The position numbers were made by a program, and so were the translations under genes. Source: Malurus cyaneus samueli (lineage: Eukaryota > Chordata > Aves > Passeriformes > Maluridae). From it: a stretch of DNA of 64,000 nt. Under the pieces are notes generated by a model. That model did no database searches and was not told the DNA's origin. It was given only the letters and a program-made list of their open reading frames with translations. Shown here one piece after another: positions 36,598 through 49,100 of the stretch. Numbering within the stretch: position 1 is the stretch's first letter; every line of letters starts with the position of its first letter. Where the stretch lies: assembly GCA_009741485.1 (NCBI GenBank), contig CM019214.1, forward strand, positions 59,586,988 through 59,650,987, written 5' to 3'.

Positions 36598-39194
36598 CAT
36601 AAATTAAGCATTCAGGTCTAGACTGGATACTGCAAATGAGATAATGCAAGAACTGTTCTTTTGAAATTATGGAGCACAAATTCCTTCCAGTTGACATTCT
36701 AAAAAGCTCATTGTTTGGTCATGAACTCAAAAAAAACCCCAAAAACAAAAAAACCAAACATGTTGAATGATCTAAATACAATGCTCAACAGCAAAAAATT
36801 AAGAGTCCAAACAAAAAGAAGCAATTTTCTAGAGGTTCTTTTGCTAGGGTTACTAAAAAACAGTGATCGGGTCAACATTCAAAAAGTGTGTCCAACCACT
36901 TCAATAGTAATAGCTAAAACTAACTTTATATTAAAAACTATTAACTCTATTCCCAATTACAGCTTGCTTTCTTGTTGCTGACACCTCTTCTGCAGTGATC
37001 CCCTTTGGGCTGCCTGTCAGCCCTAGACTGCTTATTCTGACCTATCTGTTGCCAACACGCAGAAGGTTACGGCAGAACTTACTATTTGTCCGTCTAATTT
37101 TTTGCATTTTGCAAAAGCAGCAGCCAAAAATGTCTGTGCAAAACCTGTTACTACGAGGATTGGAGCTGGGTAAAGAGGGAATTGTGGCAGATCAGGGAGG
37201 AAGTGTGGGGGAATAAGGGGGGAGCAGCTAGTCAAAAGTGAGCTGGTGCCAGTCAGTGATTTTGCATGACTGAGCCCTACACCTGGTAACTGATCAATCC
37301 TATCTTCTCATTAAATCGTTTTCTGTAAATATCTTCCTGTGCAATTTGTCTCATTGGTGAATGCTGGGAAGTTTCTGAGCCAGATACTGGAGAGACCAGA
37401 ACATTTTCCCCCTGCTGGTTTAACCCAATGTGCATCCGTGTATGTGTACTCATCATATGTGTCATTCAGTACCAAATTTCAAGCTGGGCTAGCAGACAAG
37501 TAGGAAGAAAGCTGGTTTGTGGTAAGACTGAAATTCCTATAGGGTAAGGGTGCCCAAGGTCCAGACATTGCTTTGAAGCAGTCTGATAACCCGTGATGAT
37601 ATTTGAGAGATCTGACAGAGACCCCAGGTCTCTGAATGCCCTGGGCTGGCACATGGTGGCTTTGTAACTTCCCTTCACAGACAGAGCCTCTCAGGACCTT
37701 AAAAAGCTATTTAAGGCTCTTACATAGATTTTAGCACACTACAGCTCTCCTGACTTCAACATGCTAACTTTTTTTTTTTTTTTTTTTAATGTCATTAAAC
37801 TCCTCAATAACCAGAAGCGATCTTGAACAATTTCACAGAATTTTTCTCTCCTATTTTACATGCCTATGTTAGAATAAAATAAAATATTGCCTTACAATAA
37901 TAAATCATACCCTGCAAGTGGGATTTTTTCTTTTTCACTATTAACTATAAAAATAGTCTGGAATGATTACTTTAGACATAAACATTTCTACTTTAGATGT
38001 CTGGTTTTGGGTAGATGAGTCCCATCGTCACCAAATAGATTCTGCCCTTGTAGCCCTCTCAAGGTTGAATGAGGGAAGAAAACAACCCCAAAGCAAGTAT
38101 TTGCAAGCAACATGTTACACTATTAGAGATTGCTAAGCAAGCAGCTGACTGAGAACTACAGACATATTTTAAGAACTCTTCAACAGCAGAGATTTTTTTA
38201 TTTTCTGGAATAAAAGTACTCATGACATTTTAACCATGTTCTGATGTGGTGAGAGCTCTTAATTAATAGGAGTCTCCTAGTGCTTGAAATATTCTTTCAT
38301 TGAAAGTGTAATCGATATGAAGTATGTCTGTTCTCAGTTTAAAAACCAGCTAGAACAATATTTCTCTGTTCACTGACATAAGTCCCTGTTTCATTATTAT
38401 TCACATGTAGGTCATCCTTGTTATGACATCAGATCTAATTGTATTTTTGACCTCTGTCTGAGTTAAGACCTGTGCAATGGGAGAACTGCATGTTATCTTT
38501 TTATTTGTATCTGTGTTTTTATCTTGTATCTGTAATCCTTTTACTGAACTTTGTGAGATTAATGAATAGGTCTAAATGGATTTAAGGCCTATAAACTTTC
38601 TCAAAGCAGTAACAAATTGGTTAATACAGTGATTTGAAACAGCCTTTGCCAAATAAAGCATAATTTGAACTTTAAATGAAAATAAAAACTAAAAATAAAG
38701 TTCCAATACAATGAAAGGGAAAGCAATAAAAGTCTTATTGCACATCTGTCTGACTTGAACACTTACACCAGCCAAAACTACCTGCAGATCTCAGGTGTGG
38801 AAGTTTGGTTTCAACTAAGGTTTGTGTCCAGCTTTGGGAAGTGTGTCCCTTTATAAAGTTAATGAAAAGCTTTCTGTTTGCACCTGTGACTGGAGCTTGA
38901 TCAAACCAGTTTGACAGCTCAGCAGGAGGGCAGGGATAGACTTCAAAGCATTTAGCTTTCTGCACTGTCTCAGGTATTTGCTGGAACAGCTGCTGTCAAC
39001 TCATTGTCTCCCAGTATAGGCTGTCAGTTCTGCTTGAGTTAACCCCTTAGACTCATCAATTAAACAATACTAAATAACTCACAGATGGAACATACAATAT
39101 GTATGAATTACAATACAGTCCTACTTTCTCTACTGACATAAACAGCATAAAGTTTTCATAATACATAATCTTCTAATGCTCTCAGAGCTTATGG
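36597..39194. other. Non-coding DNA, no gene seen
   Basis: It contains a T19 run (37769-37787) and an A/C-rich tract near 36729-36760. A GC-richer block at about 36990-37680 has several frames of 62-73 codons on both strands, none with a motif that I recognise. It may be an old repeat or unique sequence. Confidence 0.55.
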
Positions 39195-39251
39195 TTTTGA
39201 CTTGTGAGTGCATTTTTATGGTCTGATTTTGACTTATGACTGCATTTTTAT
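39195..39251. repeat. 25-bp direct duplication, 32-bp period
   Basis: TTTTGACTTGTGAGTGCATT+TTTAT (39195-39219) recurs at 39227-39251 with two mismatches and a 7-bp spacer. Confidence 0.88.
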
Positions 39252-39609
39252 CACTATGTGGCATTCAAGCAAGGAGCAGAAAAGGAAATGGAAGCTAAAT
39301 AAAAAATCTATAACCCATAAATGAAACTGAATTCCTTATTACAGTTTCAAAAAGTTTTTTGTCTTATGCTCTGATAGTGAGATCATACAAGTTGAAAAGG
39401 GTCAGGTCAGGTCAACGCTTGAATGAAAATACTCTAAGCTGAGGTGAAGACTACATGAAATAGATGTGAAAGGTGAACTATGAAACCAGTATCTGTGCTG
39501 AAAGGCACATCAGCAGAATAGTAAAATAAACTGAAGGGAATACATGCTCTTTATTGCACATATTTCTTTATCCAGCAGCTTGCATTACTTTAAGAAATAT
39601 CTGAATTAT

Positions 39610-39640
<31 letters not shown>

Positions 39641-42600
39641 GAAAAAGTCCTGCAGCATATTTTTTCATTGCTGAATTGAAGTCTTGCTGAGGTGGCTATA
39701 GGTCAAGCTTCACTAGAGATACTTGGAAGAATTTTTCATGAAGAGTAACTAAATACAGTGATTTTAACTAGACATATCATATTCTGGAACTGTATTCACT
39801 TGGAAGTTTTTATTTTCATGATAAAACAAAAATTTACTTCTCCCTGCAAAACCATTCCATCAGAAGAAGTAGAGGACTGAAGGAGGCAGTGCCATCACAA
39901 CTGGCTTCTGAAACACACTCTTTTGGGGAAATGTTTGTATTTTTCATAAATTCACTTGTAGGTTAGCATGCCACAAGCAAAAGAAGTAACTCTTTACAGA
40001 ATATGAAAAAAGTAGAAATTATCTGAAATTATGTTCCACAGAAAGGAAGTGTTTAACAGCCTTGTCTTGCATCCTCAAACCTTACCAAATGCAATCTCCT
40101 TTTAGATTTCTAAGAGCAGGCTCATCTTCCAATAAATATTAAATCATGTTATATTTCTGTCATTTTCACTTGTCTAACTTGTTCCACTCTTTCAGAATTC
40201 CCCAGTAAGAAAAAGACAGCAGAGATTGGAATAGAATGACTTTCAACAGACAAATTTAAACTCTTTCAAGCTAATTAATTTTACAGCTTTGTCAAAAGTT
40301 TAAAGCTTAAGTGGTATTCATTCTCTAGGCTAATTATAGATTCAGATAATGTAATTTTTGTTGTGTTATGTTTGGATAAACTTGAGACACCAAACCTTCA
40401 TTTCCTTTACTCAGTGTTTTCATGTTGATTCTCTTCTTTAATGAAATCAGAGAGAAAAAAAGAATTTAGAAAAAATTATCTTTATATAAAAATCATCATG
40501 GAGAGAATTGAATAAACTTAAGCAGGAAAATAGTTCTAAACCATATTTTAGATATTATAATTATACATTATTTAGTTATATTTACAGGTTTTTTAACTAA
40601 TTGCTGTGACAATTTTGATATGTTATTCTGGAACTTTAAGATAATACTGAAGTGCTGGCTGTCTGATGTGGTGATTCTAAACGCTACCCTCCCTCACAAG
40701 GAGGACAACAGAAGACCAATGACTGCCAAATGCCTCATCCACAGATTTGATTATGTGATCCATTTTGACAGTACAAATGTAACTTTTTTAATAAAACTCT
40801 TCTACTTCTGCAGTCAGACTTTGTCTGAAGAGCAGTTCAAAATTTTGTGGAAGCACTATTGCCTGTAGTGTCATAAATTTTTCAACTTCAATTCAGTGAC
40901 TATTTTGCTGGGCTTGAGAAGGAAATAAGAAACAGGAATATAGGTCAGTGACAGGGTGACAGTGGCAATGTAGTTCTAGCCAATATTATAATTTTTGATC
41001 CTCAAGTTTTAATCTGTCTTGTCTGGTTTATTCCTTGAAACTGTAAATACAAATAATAAATCTGGAAAAGGGCAGTTTATTACATGCCAAATGTGCCACA
41101 TGCCAATGCCTATGTTAGAGGTATTTTGGGTTCCGTCTGCTTTGGCTTTGATGATTTTTTTTCTTTAATAACGGCACTTCAGTTCTTTTCAGGTTGTAGT
41201 TTTTGATTTAAATGTTGGCATTGCACAGGGCTTGGCATTAGTTATTGAAGATATTTTGTTTCCTTCCTCATAAATGACTTCATGAGTGAAATACAGCTAC
41301 TATCTAAGTACACTTAGATAAGGCAAGATCATATCAACTAACTTCAGATCATTAAACTTTATCTAATTGTCCTCAGCTAGACTGCATAGGCCAGTACAAT
41401 CATGTTAGTCATCCATTCTATGTGCAATATAGGTAAGGTCTTTCTGAACAACTAACCTACAGGAGGATTAACTTCTCATTTTATTTTACTAGTTCTGTGT
41501 CTATCTTTGAGCTCAAGGGTTTTTTTCAGTCATTTACTTATTAAAGATAGAGGGTAATTTTTACTGCAAATAATCTAATACAGGCTAATTTAGTGGATTA
41601 TAATTGTCCCTCTTTTGAAGAGGAAAGAAGTTCCTATAGGTAATTTTTCTTTTCAGATATGAAAAATTCTATGTTGATAGAGAAGTGTTATCACTTCCAT
41701 GTTATTCATAATCTTCAAAGGAATAAAATAATATTTCAATTTTTTTATTCACAACCTACAAAATTTTCAGAAAGTCAAGTGTAATACAGTTTAAACAAAC
41801 AGAAAAAGCTATTTTTATTTTTTAGGTTAAAAAGGACAAGATCAAATGGAAATTTGCTTTTGATAACAAAATATTTTAAATATTAGATTAATTCATTCAA
41901 TCATTTTACAGTTTGTGGGAAATCTACTTGGATGAAGACAGATATGTGTCAGAGAAATCACATCCTGTAATGTTGCAAATGTTCATTAGAAGGATTTCCT
42001 TCATTCCAGGTCTCAAATTCAAGTGTGAGGTACTAAGAGATAATGGCAAGGCACACAAATTTAAATTGTCCTGTCACGGGAGACAGCTGCTATGTCTGTG
42101 ATTGAAACCATTTGGCAATTTCAAACAACTTAGAATGTATCTTCCAGATGTATAATGTGATTCACTGTATTATATCCCTGGTGCCTATAATGATGGAATT
42201 TTTTAAACCAAATTTGGAAATATTAAAGTTTCCTGTCTCCTCAATAAATTACATGAGTCAGACAATATGCTATTTTGATGACATGACATTTACCATGAAT
42301 TGACCATGTTTCTACTAAAATATAAGCACATTCTACTGGTCTAAGTTAGGTGCATTAGGGAGAAAATTCAGCCCCATTGACTCCCAGAAAGCAATGTGCA
42401 GTGAAGAAGTTCTTTACTAAACAAAGATTAGGTGGGTTTTTTTTTTTTACATTTTGCGGATGAAACATTTTTTTTTCCGTGAATACTCTCAATGACACAG
42501 GGTGATTTAACATAGAAGATAGCTAAGGAATAAAGAGTAGATCCACATATCAATATTGCCTTATACATATATACTGGTCTCCAGAAACAGAATAACCCAT

Positions 42601-43144
42601 GGGCAACAGCTACCAATTTCTATACTAGAGTGGTTTTATTTGGCATTTAACAATCTTAAGTTCTTTGATATAAAGGTTTTAGGGTTTCTTTTTTACATTC
42701 ATTAAGTTAATCTTGTAGTTAATAATTTGTTTTCTAGCACTTTATAGAAAAAAAAATGTTCAAATGCTTTCTAGGAAGTAAGTAATCCTACCTCACCAAT
42801 ATTTAAATATTTTATTAACATGAATGCTGCTTCCTCTTTCTAAGGCACTTGTCATAAATTTAAAAAATTGCTATAATTTGCACATCTATTGTCCTGAAAA
42901 AAATTAGGAATTAGTGAAATGAATTCAAAATTTTACTTACAGCTATGTGATATTCACATTTTAAACTTCTGACCATTATAAACATTGCTTATAGAAAAAG
43001 AATCATTTGGAAATTGAGGTATGTACTGTGCATCTGTTCATGAACCTTATTCATCCATGCAAAGAACTGTATAAACTAGGATTGAAAGCCTGAGGGTAGA
43101 AACTCCAGTGTTGGTACAATGATCTCAAAGACAGCATAACTGAT
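39252..43144. other. AT-rich non-coding DNA, no gene seen
   Basis: No gene and no named transposon. It includes an A23 run followed by GAAAAAAGAAAAAG (39611-39646) and a triple GGTCA direct repeat at 39400-39414. The 82-codon frame at 40620-40868 has no recognisable motif. Confidence 0.6.
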
Positions 43145-43609
43145 TTACTGTGTGCCTGAAGAATGTATGTGATAGTCATAAACAAACCTGATAGGACTAA
43201 ATAAGAGTCTTGATTTGATTTTATGTCTAAAAATCTTTCTGAGGGAATGTAAGACCTGATATTTTAAATTTGTTAGGGTATCTGCATGGGAACTAGATAA
43301 TTGTGTGTGTTCTACGGCAGCCAGCATTTCAGGGATTGAAGATGACATTGCTTGAAAGGCAGTTTTTATCCCATACTGATAACAGCAAATGTTTCTATTA
43401 TATTTTACGACAAAGGCTTTTTGAGATGAGATTTTTTTTAATGATGTACTAACAAAATGATCATGCATGTCAGTCAGCATGAATAGCAATTTTGTCTTAA
43501 TGCATGGGCCTGCACTACCCCTGGCAGTGAATGACAGCTCACTTTTGGCACTGCATGCGAATCCACCATCAACAGGCAATATCTGCCAAACTGCTTTCAT
43601 GTATTGCAC
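43145..43609 (-). other. Unrecognised 154-codon open frame, probably not a gene
   Basis: This stop-free frame has GTG, not ATG, at its listed start; the next methionine codon is three codons in. The predicted peptide has a cysteine-containing N-terminal part (VDGGFACSAKSELSF), a hydrophobic-to-polar middle (KTKLLFMLTDMHDHF) and a basic C-terminal end (LRKIFRHKIKSRLLF). I recognise no family. There is no neighbouring gene, and I could not identify a promoter or splice context. A chance frame, or a small decayed retroposed segment, is more likely than a gene. Confidence 0.2.
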
Positions 43610-46024
43610 ACAGGATGTGGGGTTATTCTGTACACATCCAATACCACAAAATTTTAGAGGCAGATTGAACGTATAGGCCCTTGAAGGGATGTTTCTACTA
43701 ATAAATCAACCAGATTTATTGGGAAACTTTACCAACATCAGAATTCAGAGTTGCAAGATCGTGCATGTCAGGGCATACTATATTTTAGTACCGCAATTAT
43801 TATTCTGTTTTCAAAAATCCCATAATGGTTAAGGGTGGAAGGTTGCTGATGTACCTTGTGTTACTAGCTATCCCTTGGATTTAATAGGTGTCCACTGAAT
43901 TTAATCTCTTATCAGGAAGAATCTTTAACTTGCATCCTCCTTTAGTTCTTCCTTTAGTTTAATTGAGTTACACTCACACCGATGTTTAGTGCCATGTGAA
44001 ATGGCCCAGGGTGACTAAGACAAATGATACAGGAGTGAGACGTATGACAAAAGACCTATAGGGGACAGGTTTTTTTTGCCATGGTTAATTTTCTGTAAAA
44101 ATTCTTCAATGAATTTGACTCAAAACAAATAATTTTAATGCTGTAGGCATTAATTCTAGAGCTGAACATGGATTGTACCTATTTTTAAAGACTTCATGCT
44201 TTTTTTTTTTAATATCTAAAAAAATCCAGATTTTTTTCTGCATTTGTTAGGGGTTTTTGTATGTGTTGTGTTTATATAGCTTCTTCTGTAAGAAATTACT
44301 GATTACTTATGGGAAGGATCACTGAAAAGTATAAATAATTATTGTCACAAAACTCAGTAAATTTAGCCAAAGAGAAAAAACAAGTATTCTTCAGAACAGG
44401 AAAGTTATTTAAAGGAATTTGATGATGCTGCAAATCTTATTTATCACCTTATGAATGTTAAATTCTTCAATGATTAAGTGATGCTAAATCCTTCTGCACC
44501 CTTATGTTTTGGTATCAACACCCTTTGGTCCCTTACTATTTTGTATCCCCAGTCTCCATGTGAATAATTCCAAATTGATTGTCAATCAATTTTCATATTA
44601 TGTTGTACCTATATAGTAAGTAACATAGTGAGTTTAGCCATCAAATTCCATTAAAATTGTGCTTTCACTAATTCATTTTAAAAGGTGCTTTTTTGCCAAT
44701 ATCCTTGACAGTGATTCTTTAAGCAGCTTAACCACTCATTTGTGAGACCTTTGCACTTGGATTCTCACTTTTATGACGATAAACAAAAAAAGGAAAATCA
44801 CCTGTAACAACAGGATAGAATTAAATATATTGTTCAACAAATGGTATATTAACAGTATTTCCTATCAGTATTATTTACATCCTTCAGTATTACTACTGAA
44901 GTACTTTTCTATTAAATGACTGACATTTATACAAGAAGATCAGTATTTAGCGTAACTATTTTGGAGCAATGGAAATTAACATGTTATTCAATAAACATTT
45001 TTTCCCTGTGTCAGAGTAGTCAGAGCAAACCCTTAATTTAAAATGTTAGAAGTCGCTGAAACAGTTGGAAAAAATACAGAAAATATAATGGTGTATCCAA
45101 ATGCTTTAAAAGGTATGATCCTTCGTGATCCAGGTTATTCCCAACTGTACCAGCTGGTGAAAACTGCCAATATGATGCTGTGTATCCCCTGCTGAAATGA
45201 GCTGTCAAGCACACATCAGGGGACAACAGATGTTAAAGACCACTGTGCTTCAAATGTCAAAGAAATTCAACCTTTGCTACAGTTTGAAACCATCTGTTGA
45301 CATCCAAGTAGGATACTGCATGTCAAGTGAGGTATATTTCTCCTTTGTAGATTAAGACTTTGGTCTCCGTTCTCACCTCACTTACTTCTTGTGAATCTTG
45401 GGTCTAAGTTTTGTAAGCTAATTTATGTAAGCTCTACAACAAGTTGAACTTTGTCATCCTAAAATCATGCACGTCTTGCGGCAAATTCTGCAGGTGAAAA
45501 TAGGAATATAAAAGATAAACAATCCACACACAAATGTTTAACCTGCACATACTCCCTCTACTTGAAAAGGAAACCTTAAAGGAAAACATACTCATTTAAA
45601 GTAATAAATGGGAATAAACAGAAAAGAATTATATTGAGAGGAAAAAAAGTCCAGTATTCATTGGACAAATATATATGATTTTAATTCTTGACCACTATAA
45701 AAGTACTTCTAGTGAATCACCTTTAATATGCTTAAGATAAAAAAAAAAAGAAAGGGTCGCAGAGACTTCAGTGCTAAATTCATTCATAAGAATCTACTGC
45801 TCGATATTAAAATATGTGCAAAATATAAAAAAAACTTCATGCAGACAGATGCCAAGGTCATGCTACAGCAAATATAAAATATGATTGCTAAATTATGCAT
45901 CTAGTGCCGAGAGAGTTGCATTCAAATCTGGATTTGTCTGTAGGAGTTTCAGAAATAGCCACTGAGCTCAAATGTGTCTGTAGAATATTGTGCTGAGAAT
46001 GCCAAAGCAGTCAAAACACACACA
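43610..46024. other. AT-rich non-coding DNA, no gene seen
   Basis: No gene or named repeat. A short inverted repeat, AAATTGATTG-T-CAATCAATTT, lies at 44572-44592. The single 62-codon frame at 45038-45226 has no motif. Confidence 0.6.
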
Positions 46025-46117
46025 GAAAAAAGGGAATAAAAAGTTAAAAAAAAAAAAAGAACAAATCAAAAAGGCAAACAAAGAAAAGAGAAAAAAAAAA
46101 CAAAAACAAAAAAACCA
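46025..46117. repeat. A-rich low-complexity tract
   Basis: A runs of 5-13 are separated by G, C and T, ending in AAAACAAAAACAAAAAAACC. The lysine-rich 60-codon frame at 45990-46172 is a reading of this tract. Confidence 0.9.
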
Positions 46118-49100
46118 AATCGAGACTCTCAGTAGTGCTATGTTTACAATTAATTTAAAAATATCTCAATAGTAGTTTAATTTGGTAAAGTGTTTTAATT
46201 ATTTAAAAATGTGGACGTTTAGGGCCATATATAAATAAAACAGTTATAAATTCTTATTTGAAGGAAGGAATTACACAGCATTTAATTTTTCAACCATGGA
46301 TGAGATGAGATTATGGACCTAATTCTTAACAAATTAAAACCAAACCAAACCAAAACCCTGAAAGTTGTACTCCTTATCATGACATGGAGAGAAACTTGAT
46401 ATATGCAGTGAAAAACCCTAGCCAATCAAAAAAGTAATCAATAGGAAGAAGATGGAGTAGAATATATTCTGTTATTAGTAATAAATGAAAATGCAGCCTA
46501 TATGGGACATCACAAGACTCAAAAACCAGAATGGGTGTTACTGGAGTCTTCAGTCTGAAAATACTGCTGAAAAGTGCTGTCTGTTAAAATATTTAAAAGG
46601 AAGTTTGTACATAAAGGTTAATATATTTTTGAAAGCCTTACAAAGGTAGTTTAAAAAGATCCTGAATAAAATATTGCCTTTCTGAAGTCTTAGCTACTTC
46701 TTTCTACCCATACTACCAGGCTTGTATAAAATAGTGTTTCTACCTACAGGAAAGGTCTAGCAAGTACCCTCAGATCTCATAGTTACAAATACTGTATGCA
46801 AAAGAATGATAACTAATAACCATGCAAATGTATCCAGCTAGACACTTTAATTTAAACATTTTAAAATACATTTCAGCCATTTTCAGTGGAACATCTTGCC
46901 ATCTTCTGGACCATTATGGAGAAAAGTGGCTTCAGTCTAGGACAACATATGCTTGAATTCAGTCTTGACTCATTAAAGGACTAGAAGACCATGTTTAGTT
47001 TCTGTGATGGTTCATACTATAATATCAACTTAATAAAAAAGAGCATCTATATTTTTGTGATTTTTAGCTTTTTAGTTTTTAAGATAGCAAGAGGAAAATC
47101 ACAGTTTTCCTGGTTATGGGCCCCATTATTATCTCTGCTGCAATGAAACAAATTGCTCAATATATTAAGTGTTCAAATCTCATAGGATCACTGCAGCTCA
47201 ATATGTACAAAGCATCTGTTATTAAAGAAGGAAGATGAAGTTTTAACCTCTTAATTGGTACTAGAAAGTGTGCCAGTTTTCCTGGACACACTGTTTTTAA
47301 TTCCAAATAGGGAATTTTTCTGTACTGGATAGATCAGGCTTCGTTTTAGTCATGGGAAAGTGAAATATACAATGTGCAGACAGGCACATTCATTTACCTG
47401 AGAATACTTCACAGTCCAGAGTTTAAAATGGTTGGTTTTGATGGCACTCTCCAGACTTAAATATTGAGAAAAGACTGCCACGAACAAAACTCTGATGTTC
47501 TATTCTTATAATATATACATTTTTCATACCTAAAATTTGATAAGAGTGCAAATGGTTATAAAATTGGATCATACTTAGGCCTAAAATCTGTGATGCTAAT
47601 ATTTGCTTTTTTCGCTATTACTTATTATGAACTTACTCTGTGATGAGTCTTGCAAAACTCAGCAGCAGACAGGAACTTAAAATAGGTTTTTTAGATTAGA
47701 ATACATACTAGATTAAGCTGATGCTCCTTCATAATGAAATATTATCTGGCATCGAGGCATCTATGACAGATGAAATTATGACTGTGTTTAGAATTGTACT
47801 GAGGGTATTGGTGCTTTTATGGATTTCTCTTCCCCTGCTAGCACTTGGAAAAGGCAGCTTTTAAAAAAATCTGCACATTAGCCTTTCTTTCTTGAGGACA
47901 TTTGCGAAGCTGTATAAACCCTTTCCTGTCAATCAGACACTCATTTCATCTTCTCATAAGATCAATTTTCTGGTTAGACATAGTGACTCTGCTAGTCTAC
48001 TTGGGGATTTGAGAAGATTGATTCACTTCTCAAAGTGCTTTAGGCATAGTGATTTCTTTCACCTTCCCTATCTGTGCTGAGTAGGTCAGGAGTTTCTAAG
48101 TCCACACAACTTAATTCATTGGAATAATCTTCTCATGACTGTAATGTATAAATATGTATCTATGAATGAAAAAAAAAAATGGAAAAAAAAGAAAGAAAAG
48201 AAAATTAATTGAATGCTTGCTACATATTCCTGTAAAAAAATTACATAGAAGTAATCTGCTTGAAGTTTGTCTGAATTTCCAGGTAATTAGGTGTAAGCAA
48301 ATTATGTAGCAAAATTTTCAGAAGATGTTACCTAATTTGATTATAATATTAACATTCATGTTATTTTTGCTACCATACAGTTTCTCACTTCATCCAGATA
48401 AATATATTCTTTCTGATTGAGAAACAGTAAAATTAACCAAGAAATTGCCAAAAAACATTGCTATAATACATTGCTGTATGTCCCACTGAATCACTCAAGA
48501 ATGATAAACAGAAGTTATCAGTTTAGTACAAGGAATGGGAAACCTTACAGTGTGACAAGGAAAAAGAAAATCTTAACAAATTGCAAACAGCTAGAATTAA
48601 AAGGCCTGCATCCTCATATTTGCAGTGTATGAGCTCGACCCTCCTCATATTCCATGGATAATTGGTCAATAGAATGGTTATATCTTCTCAATGACTACGT
48701 ATTCTGCTTAATGTTATATTATTCTACAGTATTCAAAAACTTCCATCGTCTGAAGATCTTTGTATCCTTCACGATGTTCTCATCTAGCTCTGTCAAAACA
48801 GCTCGGAGGCAACAAAGAAAAAAAAAAGCTGTTCTTAGCTCTGCACATCCCTGAACCAAATTCCTCTACTCTGACATTCACTTAAAAGACCAGAGGAGGT
48901 AAATGTTATGTGTGCCTTTAGGTAGAACAGCTCATGCACGGACTCTTCAGATATGAATACACTGGGGAGATGGGGAAATATAGAGCTTCAAACATATATC
49001 ACACAATCCAATAATGTAGAGCTCCCAAAGCAAACAATAACACTCAAGAAGATGAATTGAATTTTGAAGAGTATATTCTCTGGTGGATTTTAAATACTCA

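Noticed and set aside
45990..46172. Possible processed pseudogene ending in an A-rich tail
   Set aside because: The upstream sequence has no recognisable coding similarity and no target-site duplication; the A-rich tract is interrupted low complexity.
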